A stretch of DNA of 64,000 bases from Croceivirga sp. (GCA_028284935.1 JANQQQ010000028.1:31096-95095), one strand, 5' to 3'; shown: positions 21,061-32,229, numbered from the stretch's first letter. Program-made: numbers and translations. Notes: generated by a model from the letters alone, not told the origin.

Positions 21061-21933
21061 TTAATCCTTTTCTTTTTGCAGTCTTTTTACTGCAGTAATT
21101 CGGTCGGCAAAGAAACCACTTTTTTCTGGATATTTCAAACTCAATATTTTATAAGCTTGGATCGCTTTTTTATATTTTTTCTGTTCCAAATACACCTTTG
21201 CCAAAGTCTCTGTCATCAACTCGGTCGTATCAATTTTGACAGAATCGGCGATGTCTATTTTTAGTTCGGTCTCCTCCCTTGGAACAATTTTTGGGTTGCT
21301 TTCAATAAACTTATCGAGCAGTTCAAATTTTTTCTTTTTGGCCAAAGGCGTTTTCTCAGGTTCCGCACTCCTTTGTATGGGATGCTTCTGGGTAAGTTGT
21401 AACCATTCGGAAAAGGAGTGTTTCTCATTTTTGGTAAACGTTAGGGGCTTTCCCAATTCCAAGACCTTTTCAGATGTGGCATCCTTTGGAGGCTCTTTTA
21501 GGTCAAACAAGGCTGGATCTAAAATTTTTTCTGCATGATGTATATTTTGCGGTAGTGGTTCCTCATCGGATGCACCAAAAATCATTTCAGTGCTGGGATT
21601 GGGTTCAATTTCTTCCGATAGGGTTTCCTTCTCGGAAAGTTGGGTTTCCCGCCCCAATAAGGAATTGGCAACGTGATTTTGATCAAATTCCTTTGAGGTA
21701 ATGTATTCAAAAAGAATTTCGCGATCCGTAGTGTGGGCCGCGGCAAGCTTTAGGGCAGCATTGTATTTGTAGGACTCAAGATTTTTTAAACCTTTTAAGA
21801 GCAATGCCCTGGCCGCCTGAAAATAAGGGTACTCCTCCAGAATGGTCTCCAGTTCCCTAGTTTGGCCTGGGGAAAGGATGGTATTTGGATTTTGGAGCAG
21901 TTGTTTAAAATCGGAAACGTTCATAGCTACCAA
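21061..21933 (-). CDS. conserved TPR-like hypothetical protein
   Basis: 290 aa in the lptE-secG cluster; LAKVYLEQKKYKKAIQAYKILSLKYPEKSGFFADRI is a TPR-like repeat. Confidence 0.7.
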   Translation of the reverse strand: MVAMNVSDFKQLLQNPNTILSPGQTRELETILEEYPYFQAARALLLKGLKNLESYKYNAALKLAAAHTTDREILFEYITSKEFDQNHVANSLLGRETQLSEKETLSEEIEPNPSTEMIFGASDEEPLPQNIHHAEKILDPALFDLKEPPKDATSEKVLELGKPLTFTKNEKHSFSEWLQLTQKHPIQRSAEPEKTPLAKKKKFELLDKFIESNPKIVPREETELKIDIADSVKIDTTELMTETLAKVYLEQKKYKKAIQAYKILSLKYPEKSGFFADRITAVKRLQKEKD

Positions 21934-22442
21934 TCTGCCAATGAGGCATTGAAAATATCCTGGGTTATCCGTTCAAATATGACTTCATGCGCTTCGCTTT
22001 TGACATTTTCCAAAAGTGTGGTTCCAGGAAAATCGAAGAAAAACGAAAACCGTTGTTCAAAATCAGAGTCCTCTTTTGTGGTATTGTAAAAACGCACGTT
22101 CACGCTCATTGTTAGTCGGTTTTGGGCCGCGGTCTGGTTGGCAGAGGCACTCATTGGAGAGACCCTATATTCCACAATTTCGCCTTCATAAACCAGATCC
22201 CCCGCATTGCTGGTTAGGGATAGGCTGGTAAGGTTGGCAATCAAATCTTGAAGGGCATTGGTGAAGTCCCGATCCAACTGAGGCTCAATAGTGGAACCTG
22301 GACTTTGGTCCGCATAATTTTGAAAAAAGTTGACCTGAAATGACTGCGCCGTTCCTGTGCTGGCTCCCGAAAAATTATAGATGCCGCAACTTTGGGAAAA
22401 TCCCAAAAAACAAACCCCAAAAAGCAAAACTATTTTTTTCAT
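21927..22442 (-). CDS. lptE: LptE-family LPS assembly lipoprotein
   Basis: Lipobox FSQSCGIYNFSGA, LDRDFTNALQDLIANLTSLSL...GDLVYEGEIVEYRVSPMSASANQTAAQNRLTMSVNVRFYN; start set to internal MKKIVLL. Confidence 0.82.
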   Translation of the reverse strand: MKKIVLLFGVCFLGFSQSCGIYNFSGASTGTAQSFQVNFFQNYADQSPGSTIEPQLDRDFTNALQDLIANLTSLSLTSNAGDLVYEGEIVEYRVSPMSASANQTAAQNRLTMSVNVRFYNTTKEDSDFEQRFSFFFDFPGTTLLENVKSEAHEVIFERITQDIFNASLADW

Positions 22443-22452
22443 CTTCCTAACA

Positions 22453-23727
22453 TCACAGGTCATATTGCTTAATTTTACGATACAACGTCCGTTCAGAAAT
22501 CCCCAATTCAGCTGCAGCCGCTTTTCGTTTTCCACGATTGCGTTCCAAGGATTTTTTGATAAGCTCAATTTCCTTTTCCTGAAGGGAAAGGGTTTCTTCC
22601 TCTTCAATTTCCTCGGCAAAGTGATACCGGTCTTCGGTAGGTTGCGGTGTGGCGACCGTTACATTTTGAACTATGGGTTCGGGGAGGGATAGTACCTCGG
22701 CAACAGTTTCTTCTGCAGGTACGCTTTCTTTGTCGTCCCCATATATCTTGCGAATAAGTGTTTCATTCTCTTCCTGGACCTTTTCGGAATTATCTCCTTT
22801 TAGCAATTCCAAGGTCAACTTTTTTAAGTCGTTGAGGTCACTTTTCATATCGAAAAGTACTTTGTACAGAATTTCACGTTCGTTGCTGAAATCACTTTCC
22901 TTTCCATTGGCATTCACAACGGCGGGGAGGTTGGTCGTTGCTATGTTGGGCAAATAGGTATGCAGCGTGGCTGCTGATATTTCCCGGTTCCCCTCCAATA
23001 CGGAAATTTGTTCGGCTATATTCCTGAGCTGTCTGATGTTCCCTGGCCATCGATGTTTCAACAATAATTGAACAGCGTCTTCAGTCAAGCGTACGGTGGG
23101 CATTTTATACTTTTGGCCAAAATCAGAAGCGAACTTTCTGAACAACAAGTGAATGTCCCCTTGTCTTTCGCGAAGTGGTGGGATATTGATTTCAACCGTA
23201 CTCAAACGATAATACAAGTCTTCTCGAAACTTCTCTTTCTTAATGGCTTCGAACATATTGATATTGGTTGCCGCTACTATGCGAACATCCGTCTTTTGTA
23301 CTTGTGAGGATCCTACCTTCAAGAACTCTCCGTTTTCCAAAACCCGTAACAGCCGTACCTGTGTTGTCAAAGGAAGTTCCCCTACCTCATCCAAAAAAAT
23401 GGTTCCGCCATCCGCAACTTCAAAATAGCCACTACGGGTTTGGGTTGCCCCGGTAAATGCGCCTTTTTCGTGCCCAAAGAGTTCACTGTCGATAGTTCCT
23501 TCGGGAATGGCCCCGCAATTGACGGCAATGTATTTTGCATGTTTTCTATGGGAAAGGGAGTGTATAATTTTAGGAATGGACTCTTTTCCAACACCACTTT
23601 CTCCGGTTACCAAAACGGAAATATCCGTTGGGGCAACCTGCATTGCTTTTTCCAAGGCACGATTGAATTTGGGGTTATTCCCAATGAGTTCGAATCGCTG
23701 TTTTATGGCCTGTACGTTCTCCATCAC
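22453..23727 (-). CDS. sigma-54 interaction domain transcriptional activator without receiver domain
   Basis: GESGVGKE Walker A, GAFTGA loop, LRNIAEQ, C-terminal Fis-like [26 protein letters not shown]. Confidence 0.93.
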   Translation of the reverse strand: MMENVQAIKQRFELIGNNPKFNRALEKAMQVAPTDISVLVTGESGVGKESIPKIIHSLSHRKHAKYIAVNCGAIPEGTIDSELFGHEKGAFTGATQTRSGYFEVADGGTIFLDEVGELPLTTQVRLLRVLENGEFLKVGSSQVQKTDVRIVAATNINMFEAIKKEKFREDLYYRLSTVEINIPPLRERQGDIHLLFRKFASDFGQKYKMPTVRLTEDAVQLLLKHRWPGNIRQLRNIAEQISVLEGNREISAATLHTYLPNIATTNLPAVVNANGKESDFSNEREILYKVLFDMKSDLNDLKKLTLELLKGDNSEKVQEENETLIRKIYGDDKESVPAEETVAEVLSLPEPIVQNVTVATPQPTEDRYHFAEEIEEEETLSLQEKEIELIKKSLERNRGKRKAAAAELGISERTLYRKIKQYDL

Positions 23728-25196
23728 TGATTTTCGCTATAACCCACAGCTTCACCCAATAGCGTGGCTGAAGTACAATCGTTGATTTTAATATTTACAT
23801 ACTCTCCCACCTTGTAATTTTCCTTAGGGAAAACAACAACGGTGTTCTGGGAATTCCTACCCATCCAATGGGCATCTGATTTTTTTGAAGCCCCCTCAAT
23901 CAATACTTCTTCAATCCTGCCAAGGTGTTGCTGTGTTCGAAATAGCCCATGCTTTTGCTGAAGGTCGATGATTTCCCGTAACCGCCTTTTTTTTGTGGTC
24001 TCGGGCACATCATCTTCCAATTTTCTAGCAGCCAATGTCCCAGGTCGCTCGGAGTAGGCAAACATAAACCCAAAATCGTATTTTACGTATTCCATCAAGG
24101 AAAGCGTATCTTGATGGTCCTCTTCCGTTTCCGTAGGAAAGCCGGCAATCATATCCTGACTAATGGCACAGTCAGGGATGATTCGTTTAATGTTATCGAT
24201 AAGTTCAAAGTATTCCTCCCTTGTATGCAAACGGTTCATGGCCTTTAAAATGCGGTTGCTTCCGCTCTGCACGGGCAAGTGGATGTAATTACAGATATTT
24301 TGGTACTTGGCCATGGTTTCAATGACATCCAATGTCATATCCTGCGGATTGGAGGTGGAAAATCGAATACGCATCTTGGGTTGTGCCAAGGCCACCATTT
24401 CCAATAATTTGGCAAAATTGACCGAAGTCGCCTTTTGAATTTCTGTAGCTTTTTCAAAATCCTTTTTCAACCCGCCACCATACCACAAATAGCTGTCCAC
24501 ATTTTGGCCTAGCAACGTAATCTCTTTGAATCCACGCTGCCAAAGGTCTTTGACCTCTTCCAGTATGGATTGGGGATCTCTACTGCGTTCACGCCCACGT
24601 GTAAAAGGCACCACGCAGAACGTACACATATTGTCACAGCCACGGGTGATGGAAACAAAGGCGGTTACCCCGTTCGAATTTAATCGCACAGGTGCAACAT
24701 CGCCATAAGTTTCATCTTTGGAAAGGATCACATTTACGGCATTTCTTCCTTCGTCAATTTCTTGGATGAGGTTGGGAAGGTCTTTGTAAGCATCAGGACC
24801 TACCACCATATCCACGATTTTCTCCTCTTCCAGGAATTTACTTTTTAAACGCTCGGCCATACAGCCCAGGACTCCAACTTTCATCCCCGGGTTGACCTTT
24901 TTTACGGCATTGAATTTCTCCAACCGCTTGCGAACGGTCTGTTCTGCTTTTTCACGGATGGAGCAGGTGTTCACCAGAACCAAATCTGCCTCGGTCAATT
25001 CGTTGGTGGTGTTAAACCCTTCTTTGGCCAGAATGGAAGCAACAATTTCACTATCCGAAAAATTCATCTGGCAGCCATAACTCTCAATGTATAGCTTTCT
25101 GGAATTTGTACTGTTGGTATCCAAGACGAGCGTAGACCCTTGCTTGTCTTCCTCTATTATTTTTTCCGCATTGTAATGGCTCATTATCTCTTCCAA
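23724..25196 (-). CDS. miaB: tRNA-2-methylthio-N6-dimethylallyladenosine synthase MiaB
   Basis: [16 protein letters not shown], radical-SAM [24 protein letters not shown] domain. Confidence 0.96.
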   Translation of the reverse strand: MEEIMSHYNAEKIIEEDKQGSTLVLDTNSTNSRKLYIESYGCQMNFSDSEIVASILAKEGFNTTNELTEADLVLVNTCSIREKAEQTVRKRLEKFNAVKKVNPGMKVGVLGCMAERLKSKFLEEEKIVDMVVGPDAYKDLPNLIQEIDEGRNAVNVILSKDETYGDVAPVRLNSNGVTAFVSITRGCDNMCTFCVVPFTRGRERSRDPQSILEEVKDLWQRGFKEITLLGQNVDSYLWYGGGLKKDFEKATEIQKATSVNFAKLLEMVALAQPKMRIRFSTSNPQDMTLDVIETMAKYQNICNYIHLPVQSGSNRILKAMNRLHTREEYFELIDNIKRIIPDCAISQDMIAGFPTETEEDHQDTLSLMEYVKYDFGFMFAYSERPGTLAARKLEDDVPETTKKRRLREIIDLQQKHGLFRTQQHLGRIEEVLIEGASKKSDAHWMGRNSQNTVVVFPKENYKVGEYVNIKINDCTSATLLGEAVGYSENQ

Positions 25197-25338
25197 AATT
25201 CAGGAATGCAAAGATAGTGTTTCATCCAGAAGTGTGACAATTTGACAGTTAAAAATGCTTTTTTTTATCTTTTATTTAGCTAAAAAAGGTATCGAAGTTC
25301 CTTGCTTGTATTTGTTGGATATTAGTTTTCATTTGGTG

Positions 25339-26670
25339 TTAACTGAACTTGGTCATTCCCGGCATAGGGATGGTATAGTTCCCATTTTCATCAGGTAAAA
25401 CGGGAGCTTCACTGCTCCAACTGAGATTATCGGGTACTAAGCTTTGTGCGGCGTTGAATGCCTGCTCCCATGTTATGGTCTGACCTGAATAGGTGGCCAT
25501 ACGCCCCATGATGGCCGTTAAGGTGGACTTGGCAGCATTTTCGGCATCTGCAATAACTTCTTTGTTTCTAATGGATGCAAAAAGTCGATCATGTTCTACT
25601 TGGTAGGGGTTGGGATCATCTTCTTTGTTGGCGTTCAAAAGGGTAGTTCCCTCTAGATTGGTGATCAGTCCCTTTTGTGCCTCAATGGAACCTTTGGTAC
25701 CCTGAAAAGCCTCATCAACCCTATTGAAACACCCTTTTTGATGTCTACACTGACTGGAGATGACGGCGCCACTTGGATAGGTAAACTCCACAAAGTGGTG
25801 GTCAAAGATTTCACCATGGTCCGGTCCTGTTCGGGTTTGTCGTCCGCCCATGCCCTGTGCTGACTTTGGGTATTCCCCAAGAAACCAGTTCGCCACATCA
25901 ATGTTATGGATATGCTGCTCCAGGATATGATCGCCGCATAACCAATTGAAGTAATACCAATTGCGCATCTGGTATTCCAATTCGCTCTGTCCTGCCTGTC
26001 TTTTCCTTACCCAAACACCGGCACTGTTCCAATACACTTGTCCCGAAAGGATCTGTCCTATAGTACCTTTTTTAACCTCATCGAAAAGCAAGTTGTACTT
26101 TTTTTCATAGTGACGTTGAAGACCTACCACTACATTCAATCTTTTTTGCTTGGCCAATTTTGCGGACTCCAAGACCCTTCTAACCCCTACGGCATCCGTA
26201 GCAACGGGTTTCTCCATGAAAATGTGCTTGTCCTGGGCAACAGCATACTCAAAATGTATGGGTCTGAAACCGGGAGGTGTGGCAAGAATAACCACATCAG
26301 CCAAATCAATGGCTTTGCTATAGGCATCAAAACCAACAAAACGATTTTTTTCCTTCACCATGATTTTGCGCTCACCCTCAAAATGCTCCACAATTGCCGA
26401 AAGACTACCTTCCAAACGATCTTGGAAAGCATCTGCCATGGCCACCAATTCCACATCCGGATCCGCGGTAAGTGCCTGTACGGCAGCACCTGTACCACGA
26501 CCTCCACACCCTATCAGGGAAAGTTTAAGTTTTTGGTTTCCTTCCATATAATTCATGGCGTTCATTGATGTACTATTGGCAAGAACTGCCCCTGTTGCCA
26601 ACCCAGTGGTTTTGACAAATGTTCGCCTAGTTAGTTTGTCTTCGTTATCTTTTTTTTGGTTTTGTCCCAT
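25339..26670 (-). CDS. Gfo/Idh/MocA family oxidoreductase with Tat signal
   Basis: TRRTFVKTTGLATGAVLA twin-arginine signal; LSLIGCGGRGTGAAVQAL, EKPVATDAVGVRR; start set at MGQNQKK. Confidence 0.9.
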   Translation of the reverse strand: MGQNQKKDNEDKLTRRTFVKTTGLATGAVLANSTSMNAMNYMEGNQKLKLSLIGCGGRGTGAAVQALTADPDVELVAMADAFQDRLEGSLSAIVEHFEGERKIMVKEKNRFVGFDAYSKAIDLADVVILATPPGFRPIHFEYAVAQDKHIFMEKPVATDAVGVRRVLESAKLAKQKRLNVVVGLQRHYEKKYNLLFDEVKKGTIGQILSGQVYWNSAGVWVRKRQAGQSELEYQMRNWYYFNWLCGDHILEQHIHNIDVANWFLGEYPKSAQGMGGRQTRTGPDHGEIFDHHFVEFTYPSGAVISSQCRHQKGCFNRVDEAFQGTKGSIEAQKGLITNLEGTTLLNANKEDDPNPYQVEHDRLFASIRNKEVIADAENAAKSTLTAIMGRMATYSGQTITWEQAFNAAQSLVPDNLSWSSEAPVLPDENGNYTIPMPGMTKFS

Positions 26671-26674
26671 GTCT

Positions 26675-27649
26675 TTATGATTTTGTGTGTTTTTCTTTCC
26701 AATAAACTTGTTGTTCCTTTCTGCTTGGGGTAGTATAGGGTCGCACAATTCGAAAACCTATGAAAGGGGCATCCGTATGCCACCATTTGCTCTTGGGGAT
26801 TTGGGGATCACGTGCCTTCCAAGTTTTGTTGGAAGCCATTCTGGATGCACTTCTAAGGTTTTCCGTAGAACTTGACCAAGAACCGCCCCTTAATGTTCTT
26901 GGATACGTTTTTACCGGCTTTTCAAATGGGTTGTCCACCTTTTTTCGCTTAGCATAGGTGTCCGCTGCATAAGCATCCAACGTCCATTCTGCCACATTAC
27001 CATGCATATCGTATAAACCAAAGGGATTTGGTTTTTTGAGTCCTACCTTATGGGACGTACCATTGCTGTTTTGATTGGACCATGCAAAATCATCAATTTG
27101 GGAGGTGTCATTACCGAAGGAATAAGCCGTTTGCGTGCCTGCTTTGCAAGCGTATTCCCATTCAGCTTCAGTAGGCAGTCTGTAGAAGTTACCAGTCATG
27201 GCGGAAAGCCATTCACAGAATTTAGAGGCCGCGTATTGTGTCATGTTCACAGCAGGAAATCCCTGAATGCCCATGCCATTGGTCATATCAACATAAGGAA
27301 TGGTAGCTCCTGCAACCGCATCAACATTAATGGATACCTCGTTCCCGATCCCTTGTTCGTTCTGCTGGGCATCTATTTGTCTTTCCACAAATAAATTGTA
27401 AATATCCCAGGTAATTTCAAATTGAGCCATCCAAAAGGAATCTATCCGGACTTGATGTTGAGGCCCTTCATCGGGCAATCGACCCGACTCTTTTTTTTCA
27501 CTTCCCATGATAAAATGCCCACCCTTAATGGGAACCATTTCTATTTGAAATTGGGTCCCGGAAATCTTTTGGGAATAGGAGTCAAAAGATTTCTGGCATA
27601 GAACGTTCTGGAAACCAAAAAAAACGGATAGTAAAAAAAAGGTTCTCAA
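26675..27649 (-). CDS. formylglycine-generating-enzyme (SUMF1/FGE-sulfatase) domain protein, exported
   Basis: MVPIKGGHFIMGSEKKESGRLPDEGPQHQVRIDSFWMAQFEITW...RLPTEAEWEYACKAG...LRGGSWSS...IGFRIVRP. Confidence 0.88.
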   Translation of the reverse strand: MRTFFLLSVFFGFQNVLCQKSFDSYSQKISGTQFQIEMVPIKGGHFIMGSEKKESGRLPDEGPQHQVRIDSFWMAQFEITWDIYNLFVERQIDAQQNEQGIGNEVSINVDAVAGATIPYVDMTNGMGIQGFPAVNMTQYAASKFCEWLSAMTGNFYRLPTEAEWEYACKAGTQTAYSFGNDTSQIDDFAWSNQNSNGTSHKVGLKKPNPFGLYDMHGNVAEWTLDAYAADTYAKRKKVDNPFEKPVKTYPRTLRGGSWSSSTENLRSASRMASNKTWKARDPQIPKSKWWHTDAPFIGFRIVRPYTTPSRKEQQVYWKEKHTKS

Positions 27650-27797
27650 ATGAAAGGTTTGTAAATGAATGAATTAAATGTATGACTTAATCCATCATGT
27701 TTTCAAGTTTTTTTGAAATTTAAAACGCAACTTTGTTCAACAAAAACCATCTATTTAGCGTTATTTTAAAATAAATCTTCAACAAAAAACTTAGAAA

Positions 27798-29042
27798 ATG
27801 AAAAAGAACGCCCTACTGATTTTATCTTTTTTGACCTTAACCCTATTTTCTTGTGAGACTAATGATAATGAGGAAGATGGCGAATTTGCCGACTTTTTGG
27901 TCGCTAGACCCATTACCATGACTAGAGCCGAGTTTGCCAATAGCGTGGATATTATTGACCCAGCTCCTATAGACGAATCAGGAAAGATTTATGCCTACCG
28001 AGACTATATTTTTGTGAATGACAAGTACAAAGGAGTACATGTTATTGATAATAGCAATCCGGAATCCCCACAGAAAATTTCGTTCATCAAGATTGCTGGT
28101 AATGTGGACATTTCCATTAAAGACAACTTTTTGTACGCTGATAGCCTAACGGATTTAATTGTGCTTGATATTTCGGATATCAATAGCATTGAGATCGTAA
28201 ATCGCTTGGAAGGGGTGTTGCGGGACAATGTGGTATGGCCAGCGGCGGAGATTTTCGAGTGGGAGGACATCGATTACGAAAACGAAATTTTGGTGGGCTG
28301 GGAAACCACGGTTGAACGCCGCAAGATAGAGGAGGTCCGGACCGATATCTTCTTTGAAGACGCTGTTGCAGCAAACGACTCCGGAGGGGATACCGGACAA
28401 GGCGGTTCATTGGCAAGGTTCAAAATCGTTGGTGACTACTTGTACGCTGTGGACAGCCATAACATCAATGTTTTTGACATTTCCAATTTGGAGGCACCCC
28501 AAGATTTGGATGATGTCTATGCCGGCTTTGATATCGAGACTATTTTCAATAGGGGCGAACATTTGTTTTTGGGCAGTATGAGGGGGATGTACATTTATAA
28601 TATTTCAAATCCCGCCACTCCAACTTTTGTATCCGAGTTTGAACATGGTACGGCCTGTGATCCGGTGGTGGTCGATGAGAATTATGCTTACGTCACCCTA
28701 CGGGGAGGGAACTTTTGTGGTGCCACTGAAAGCGGATTGTACATAGTGGACATTACGACTATTGAACAGCCGGAGCTGAAAGTCATTTATCCAATGGATG
28801 AACCGTATGGACTTGGTATTAAAGACGATAAGTTGTTCGTTTGTGATGGAAGTTCGGGATTGAAGGTATACGATAAATCTGCAGTTCCTGACCTGCCACA
28901 GTTAAATCATTTTAAAGATATTGTTACGTTTGATGTTATTCCAATGGAAGAACAGTTGTTGATGGTCGGTGATGGAATCTTATACCAATATGAATATCTG
29001 GATAATGAAATTCATTTGATAAGTAGTTTGAATCTGAACTGA
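27798..29042 (+). CDS. LVIVD-repeat beta-propeller lipoprotein
   Basis: Lipobox TLFSCETN; repeated '[13 protein letters not shown]', '[13 protein letters not shown]', '[13 protein letters not shown]', '[13 protein letters not shown]', '[12 protein letters not shown]' units. Confidence 0.85.
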   Translation: MKKNALLILSFLTLTLFSCETNDNEEDGEFADFLVARPITMTRAEFANSVDIIDPAPIDESGKIYAYRDYIFVNDKYKGVHVIDNSNPESPQKISFIKIAGNVDISIKDNFLYADSLTDLIVLDISDINSIEIVNRLEGVLRDNVVWPAAEIFEWEDIDYENEILVGWETTVERRKIEEVRTDIFFEDAVAANDSGGDTGQGGSLARFKIVGDYLYAVDSHNINVFDISNLEAPQDLDDVYAGFDIETIFNRGEHLFLGSMRGMYIYNISNPATPTFVSEFEHGTACDPVVVDENYAYVTLRGGNFCGATESGLYIVDITTIEQPELKVIYPMDEPYGLGIKDDKLFVCDGSSGLKVYDKSAVPDLPQLNHFKDIVTFDVIPMEEQLLMVGDGILYQYEYLDNEIHLISSLNLN

Positions 29043-29043
29043 G

Positions 29044-29583
29044 ATGAAAGTATTTCGATATATTTTTTGGTTAGCCGCCCTGATGGTATTGGGTTTATCT
29101 TCATGCTCTTCGGATGACGGACAAAAGGAAGATTTAGAGGCGCAGTTCAATGCCCTTGTTCGGCTTTCGGAAAGTGTGGTCTGTGAGGACATTGGTGAAT
29201 GGAGATATGCCGGTTTAGGAGCAAAACCCTGTGGGGGACCTACGGATTATATTGCGTATTCCATTCGCATTGACACCGTTGATTTTCTAAGGCGATTGGA
29301 GGAGTACAACGAAGCGGTTCGTGCTAAGAATGAACGCGAAGGTTTAATTTCAGATTGTGCGCTGGAACCCGCACCAATCGGAGTGCAATGCCAAGATGGA
29401 AAACCGGTTTTAATTTATAGCCCTTGCGATTTGGAACCAGATGTTGGCCCATGCGATGCAGCATTTCCAAGATATTATTTTGATCAAGAGACTCAAGAGT
29501 GTAAGGAATTCATTTGGGGAGGTTGTGAGGGTACCGTGCCTTTTGAAACTATGGAAGAGTGCAGGATTTGCGAAGGTGGTTGA
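29044..29583 (+). CDS. lipoprotein with C-terminal Kunitz/BPTI-like domain
   Basis: Lipobox [11 protein letters not shown]-terminal [49 protein letters not shown] follows BPTI cysteine pattern; ATG one base after the LVIVD stop. Confidence 0.75.
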   Translation: MKVFRYIFWLAALMVLGLSSCSSDDGQKEDLEAQFNALVRLSESVVCEDIGEWRYAGLGAKPCGGPTDYIAYSIRIDTVDFLRRLEEYNEAVRAKNEREGLISDCALEPAPIGVQCQDGKPVLIYSPCDLEPDVGPCDAAFPRYYFDQETQECKEFIWGGCEGTVPFETMEECRICEGG

Positions 29584-29632
29584 TCGCGAAACTCGATGAA
29601 AATCTAAATAATCCGCTCGCAATAATAGCATG

Positions 29633-29659
29633 AAATATCCCGTTTTTTACGGGATATTT
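29633..29659. terminator. intrinsic terminator after the Kunitz-like lipoprotein
   Basis: aaatatcccg-ttttttac-gggatattttttt hairpin. Confidence 0.8.
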
Positions 29660-29684
29660 TTTTGGTTTCAGTTTTCTGACAAAA

Positions 29685-29713
29685 TTTGAAATTAAAAAAT
29701 TCACATACTTTTG
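29685..29713 (+). promoter_or_regulatory. Bacteroidota -33/-7 promoter for topA
   Basis: TTTG-N17-TACTTTTG, 20 nt upstream of the ATG at 29734. Confidence 0.6.
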
Positions 29714-29733
29714 TTGCCATTAAATCCAATCGA

Positions 29734-32217
29734 ATGCCCAAGAACTTAGTCATAGTCGAGTCCCCTGCGAAGGCTAAAACCATAGAAAAATTTTTAGGAA
29801 AAGACTATCAGGTAGAGTCCAGTTTTGGACATATTGCTGATTTGCCCTCAAAGGAACTGGGCGTAGATGTCGATAAAAATTTTGAACCCAAATATATTGT
29901 TGACAGAGAGAAAAAAGCGCTGGTCAAAAAGCTAAAGGATTTGGCCAAAAAGGCGGACATCATTTGGCTGGCGAGTGATGAAGATCGTGAAGGAGAGGCC
30001 ATTTCCTGGCATTTGGCAGAACAGTTGGGACTGGATAGGGAAAAGACAAAAAGGATTGTTTTCAATTCCATTACAAAATCGGCGATTCAAAAAGCGATTG
30101 AAAACCCCAGAACGATCAATTATGATTTGGTCAATGCCCAACAGGCACGACGGGTTTTGGACAGACTGGTGGGATACGAACTTTCCCCGGTCTTATGGAA
30201 AAAGATAAAACCGGGACTTTCGGCAGGGCGTGTGCAGTCAGTTGCCGTGCGATTGATAGTCGAGCGTGAACGTGAGATCGATGCTTTCGATCCACAAGCC
30301 AGCTTTAGGATAAAGGCATCGTTTAAGACTGCTGACGGGAAAAATTTTGACGCTAAGCTGAACAAGGCATTTGAAAGTAAGCAAGCTGCTGAAGATTTTT
30401 TAAAAAATAATATTGGAGCAGATTTTTCCGTGGCCAAACTGGATAAAAAGCCGGCGAAAAAATCACCTGCAGCCCCATTTACTACTTCTACATTACAGCA
30501 AGAAGCATCACGAAAACTTTACTTTTCAGTGGGTCGTACCATGCAGGTAGCCCAGCGGTTATATGAGGCAGGGCTAATCACCTATATGAGGACGGACAGT
30601 GTCAATCTTTCCCAAGAGGCACTAAATGCAGCTAAAAGCGCCATAGTCTCCAACTACGGCGAGGAATACAGTACCGTTAGGAATTACACAGGGAAATCAA
30701 AAGGGGCGCAGGAAGCACACGAGGCGATTCGCCCTACCGATATGAATTTACAATCTTCAAACTTGGAGCGCGATCAAGCAAAACTCTATGAACTCATTTG
30801 GAAACGAACCCTTGCCTCCCAAATGAGCGACGCTCAATTGGAGCGTACCAATGTTAGGATTGAGTCGAATGGGCATTCCGAAGAATTTACGGCCAATGGA
30901 GAGGTAGTCACCTTTGATGGTTTTCTCAAGGTATATCTCGAAGGAGTGGATGAAGAGGACGCCGTTGAGCAGGAAGGAATGTTGCCAGCCATGAGAGTCG
31001 GTGAACAATTGCATAATAATTATATTAGTGCTACTGAGCGCTTTTCAAGACCTCCTTATCGTTACACAGAAGCCTCTTTGGTCAAAAAATTGGAAGAGTT
31101 GGGCATTGGTCGACCTTCCACCTATGCGCCAACCATTTCCACGATTCAAAATAGGGAATATGTCCAAAAGGGTGCAATTGAGGGAACGGAGCGTTCTTAT
31201 GCCGAACTCGTTTTGGAGTCGGGTGAACTGACCGAAAAGAAACTGAGTGAAATGGTAGGGTCGGATAAAGGTAAATTGGTGCCCACGGATATTGGGATGA
31301 TTGTCAACGACTTCTTGGTCAATCATTTTACCAATATTTTGGATTATAACTTTACGGCCAAGCTGGAAGAGGATTTTGATGAAATTGCTTCGGGGGACGA
31401 AGACTGGCAAAAAGTTATGCGCGAGTTCTATGAGAATTTTCATCCCACGGTTTTGGATGTTGAAGAAAATGCCGAGCGTGCCAGCGGCGAGCGTGTATTG
31501 GGAACAGACCCAAAAACAGGAAGGCAAGTGGCTGCACGATTGGGACGTTTTGGACCTATGGTACAGATCGGTACGGTTGAAGAAGAGGAAAAACCCTTAT
31601 TCGCCAGTTTGTTGCCGGATCAATCCATTTCCACAATTACCTATGAAGAAGCCATGGAGCTGTTTCAACTTCCAAAAAAGCTGGGAGTATATGAAGGTGA
31701 GGAAGTGGAAACCAATGTAGGGCGCTATGGTCCCTATGTCCGTTTTGGGAAAAAGTTCATTTCATTGGATAGGGGTGAAAGTGCTTTTGATGTGGATATG
31801 GAAAGGGCCATTGAATTGATTAAGGAGAAGCAAAAAGCCGATGCACCCATCGCCAATTATGAAGGTAAGGATGTGACCAAAGGTGTTGGTCGTTTTGGTC
31901 CTTTTATCAAATGGGATGGGATGTTCATCAATGTAAACAAGAAATACGACTTTGATAATTTATCACAGACCGATATTCAGGAGCTGATTGAGACAAAAAA
32001 GCAAAAGGAAAAAGAAAAGTTGGTTCAGTCCTGGCCAGAGGAGGGCATCCGCATTGAAAAAGCAAGGTGGGGCAGACATAACGTCATTAAAGGAAGGATT
32101 AAGGTTGAACTCTCAAAAGATGTGGACGCGGCTCAACTTTCTTTGGAGGCTGCCAAAGAGCTCATTGATAAAAAAACACCGAAAAGAAAAACAAAGACTA
32201 AAGCAAAAGCTAAATAA
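29734..32217 (+). CDS. topA: type I DNA topoisomerase TopA
   Basis: MPKNLVIVESPAKAKTIEKFLG, LASDEDREGEAISWHL, LITYMRTDSVNLS, IGRPSTYAPTI; start moved to internal Met 17. Confidence 0.97.
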   Translation: MPKNLVIVESPAKAKTIEKFLGKDYQVESSFGHIADLPSKELGVDVDKNFEPKYIVDREKKALVKKLKDLAKKADIIWLASDEDREGEAISWHLAEQLGLDREKTKRIVFNSITKSAIQKAIENPRTINYDLVNAQQARRVLDRLVGYELSPVLWKKIKPGLSAGRVQSVAVRLIVEREREIDAFDPQASFRIKASFKTADGKNFDAKLNKAFESKQAAEDFLKNNIGADFSVAKLDKKPAKKSPAAPFTTSTLQQEASRKLYFSVGRTMQVAQRLYEAGLITYMRTDSVNLSQEALNAAKSAIVSNYGEEYSTVRNYTGKSKGAQEAHEAIRPTDMNLQSSNLERDQAKLYELIWKRTLASQMSDAQLERTNVRIESNGHSEEFTANGEVVTFDGFLKVYLEGVDEEDAVEQEGMLPAMRVGEQLHNNYISATERFSRPPYRYTEASLVKKLEELGIGRPSTYAPTISTIQNREYVQKGAIEGTERSYAELVLESGELTEKKLSEMVGSDKGKLVPTDIGMIVNDFLVNHFTNILDYNFTAKLEEDFDEIASGDEDWQKVMREFYENFHPTVLDVEENAERASGERVLGTDPKTGRQVAARLGRFGPMVQIGTVEEEEKPLFASLLPDQSISTITYEEAMELFQLPKKLGVYEGEEVETNVGRYGPYVRFGKKFISLDRGESAFDVDMERAIELIKEKQKADAPIANYEGKDVTKGVGRFGPFIKWDGMFINVNKKYDFDNLSQTDIQELIETKKQKEKEKLVQSWPEEGIRIEKARWGRHNVIKGRIKVELSKDVDAAQLSLEAAKELIDKKTPKRKTKTKAKAK

Positions 32218-32229
32218 TATACCCCAATT

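Noticed and set aside
28155-28416. Overlapping antisense ORFs within the LVIVD gene
   Set aside because: Two competing frames, no signal or domain, opposite a supported repeat protein
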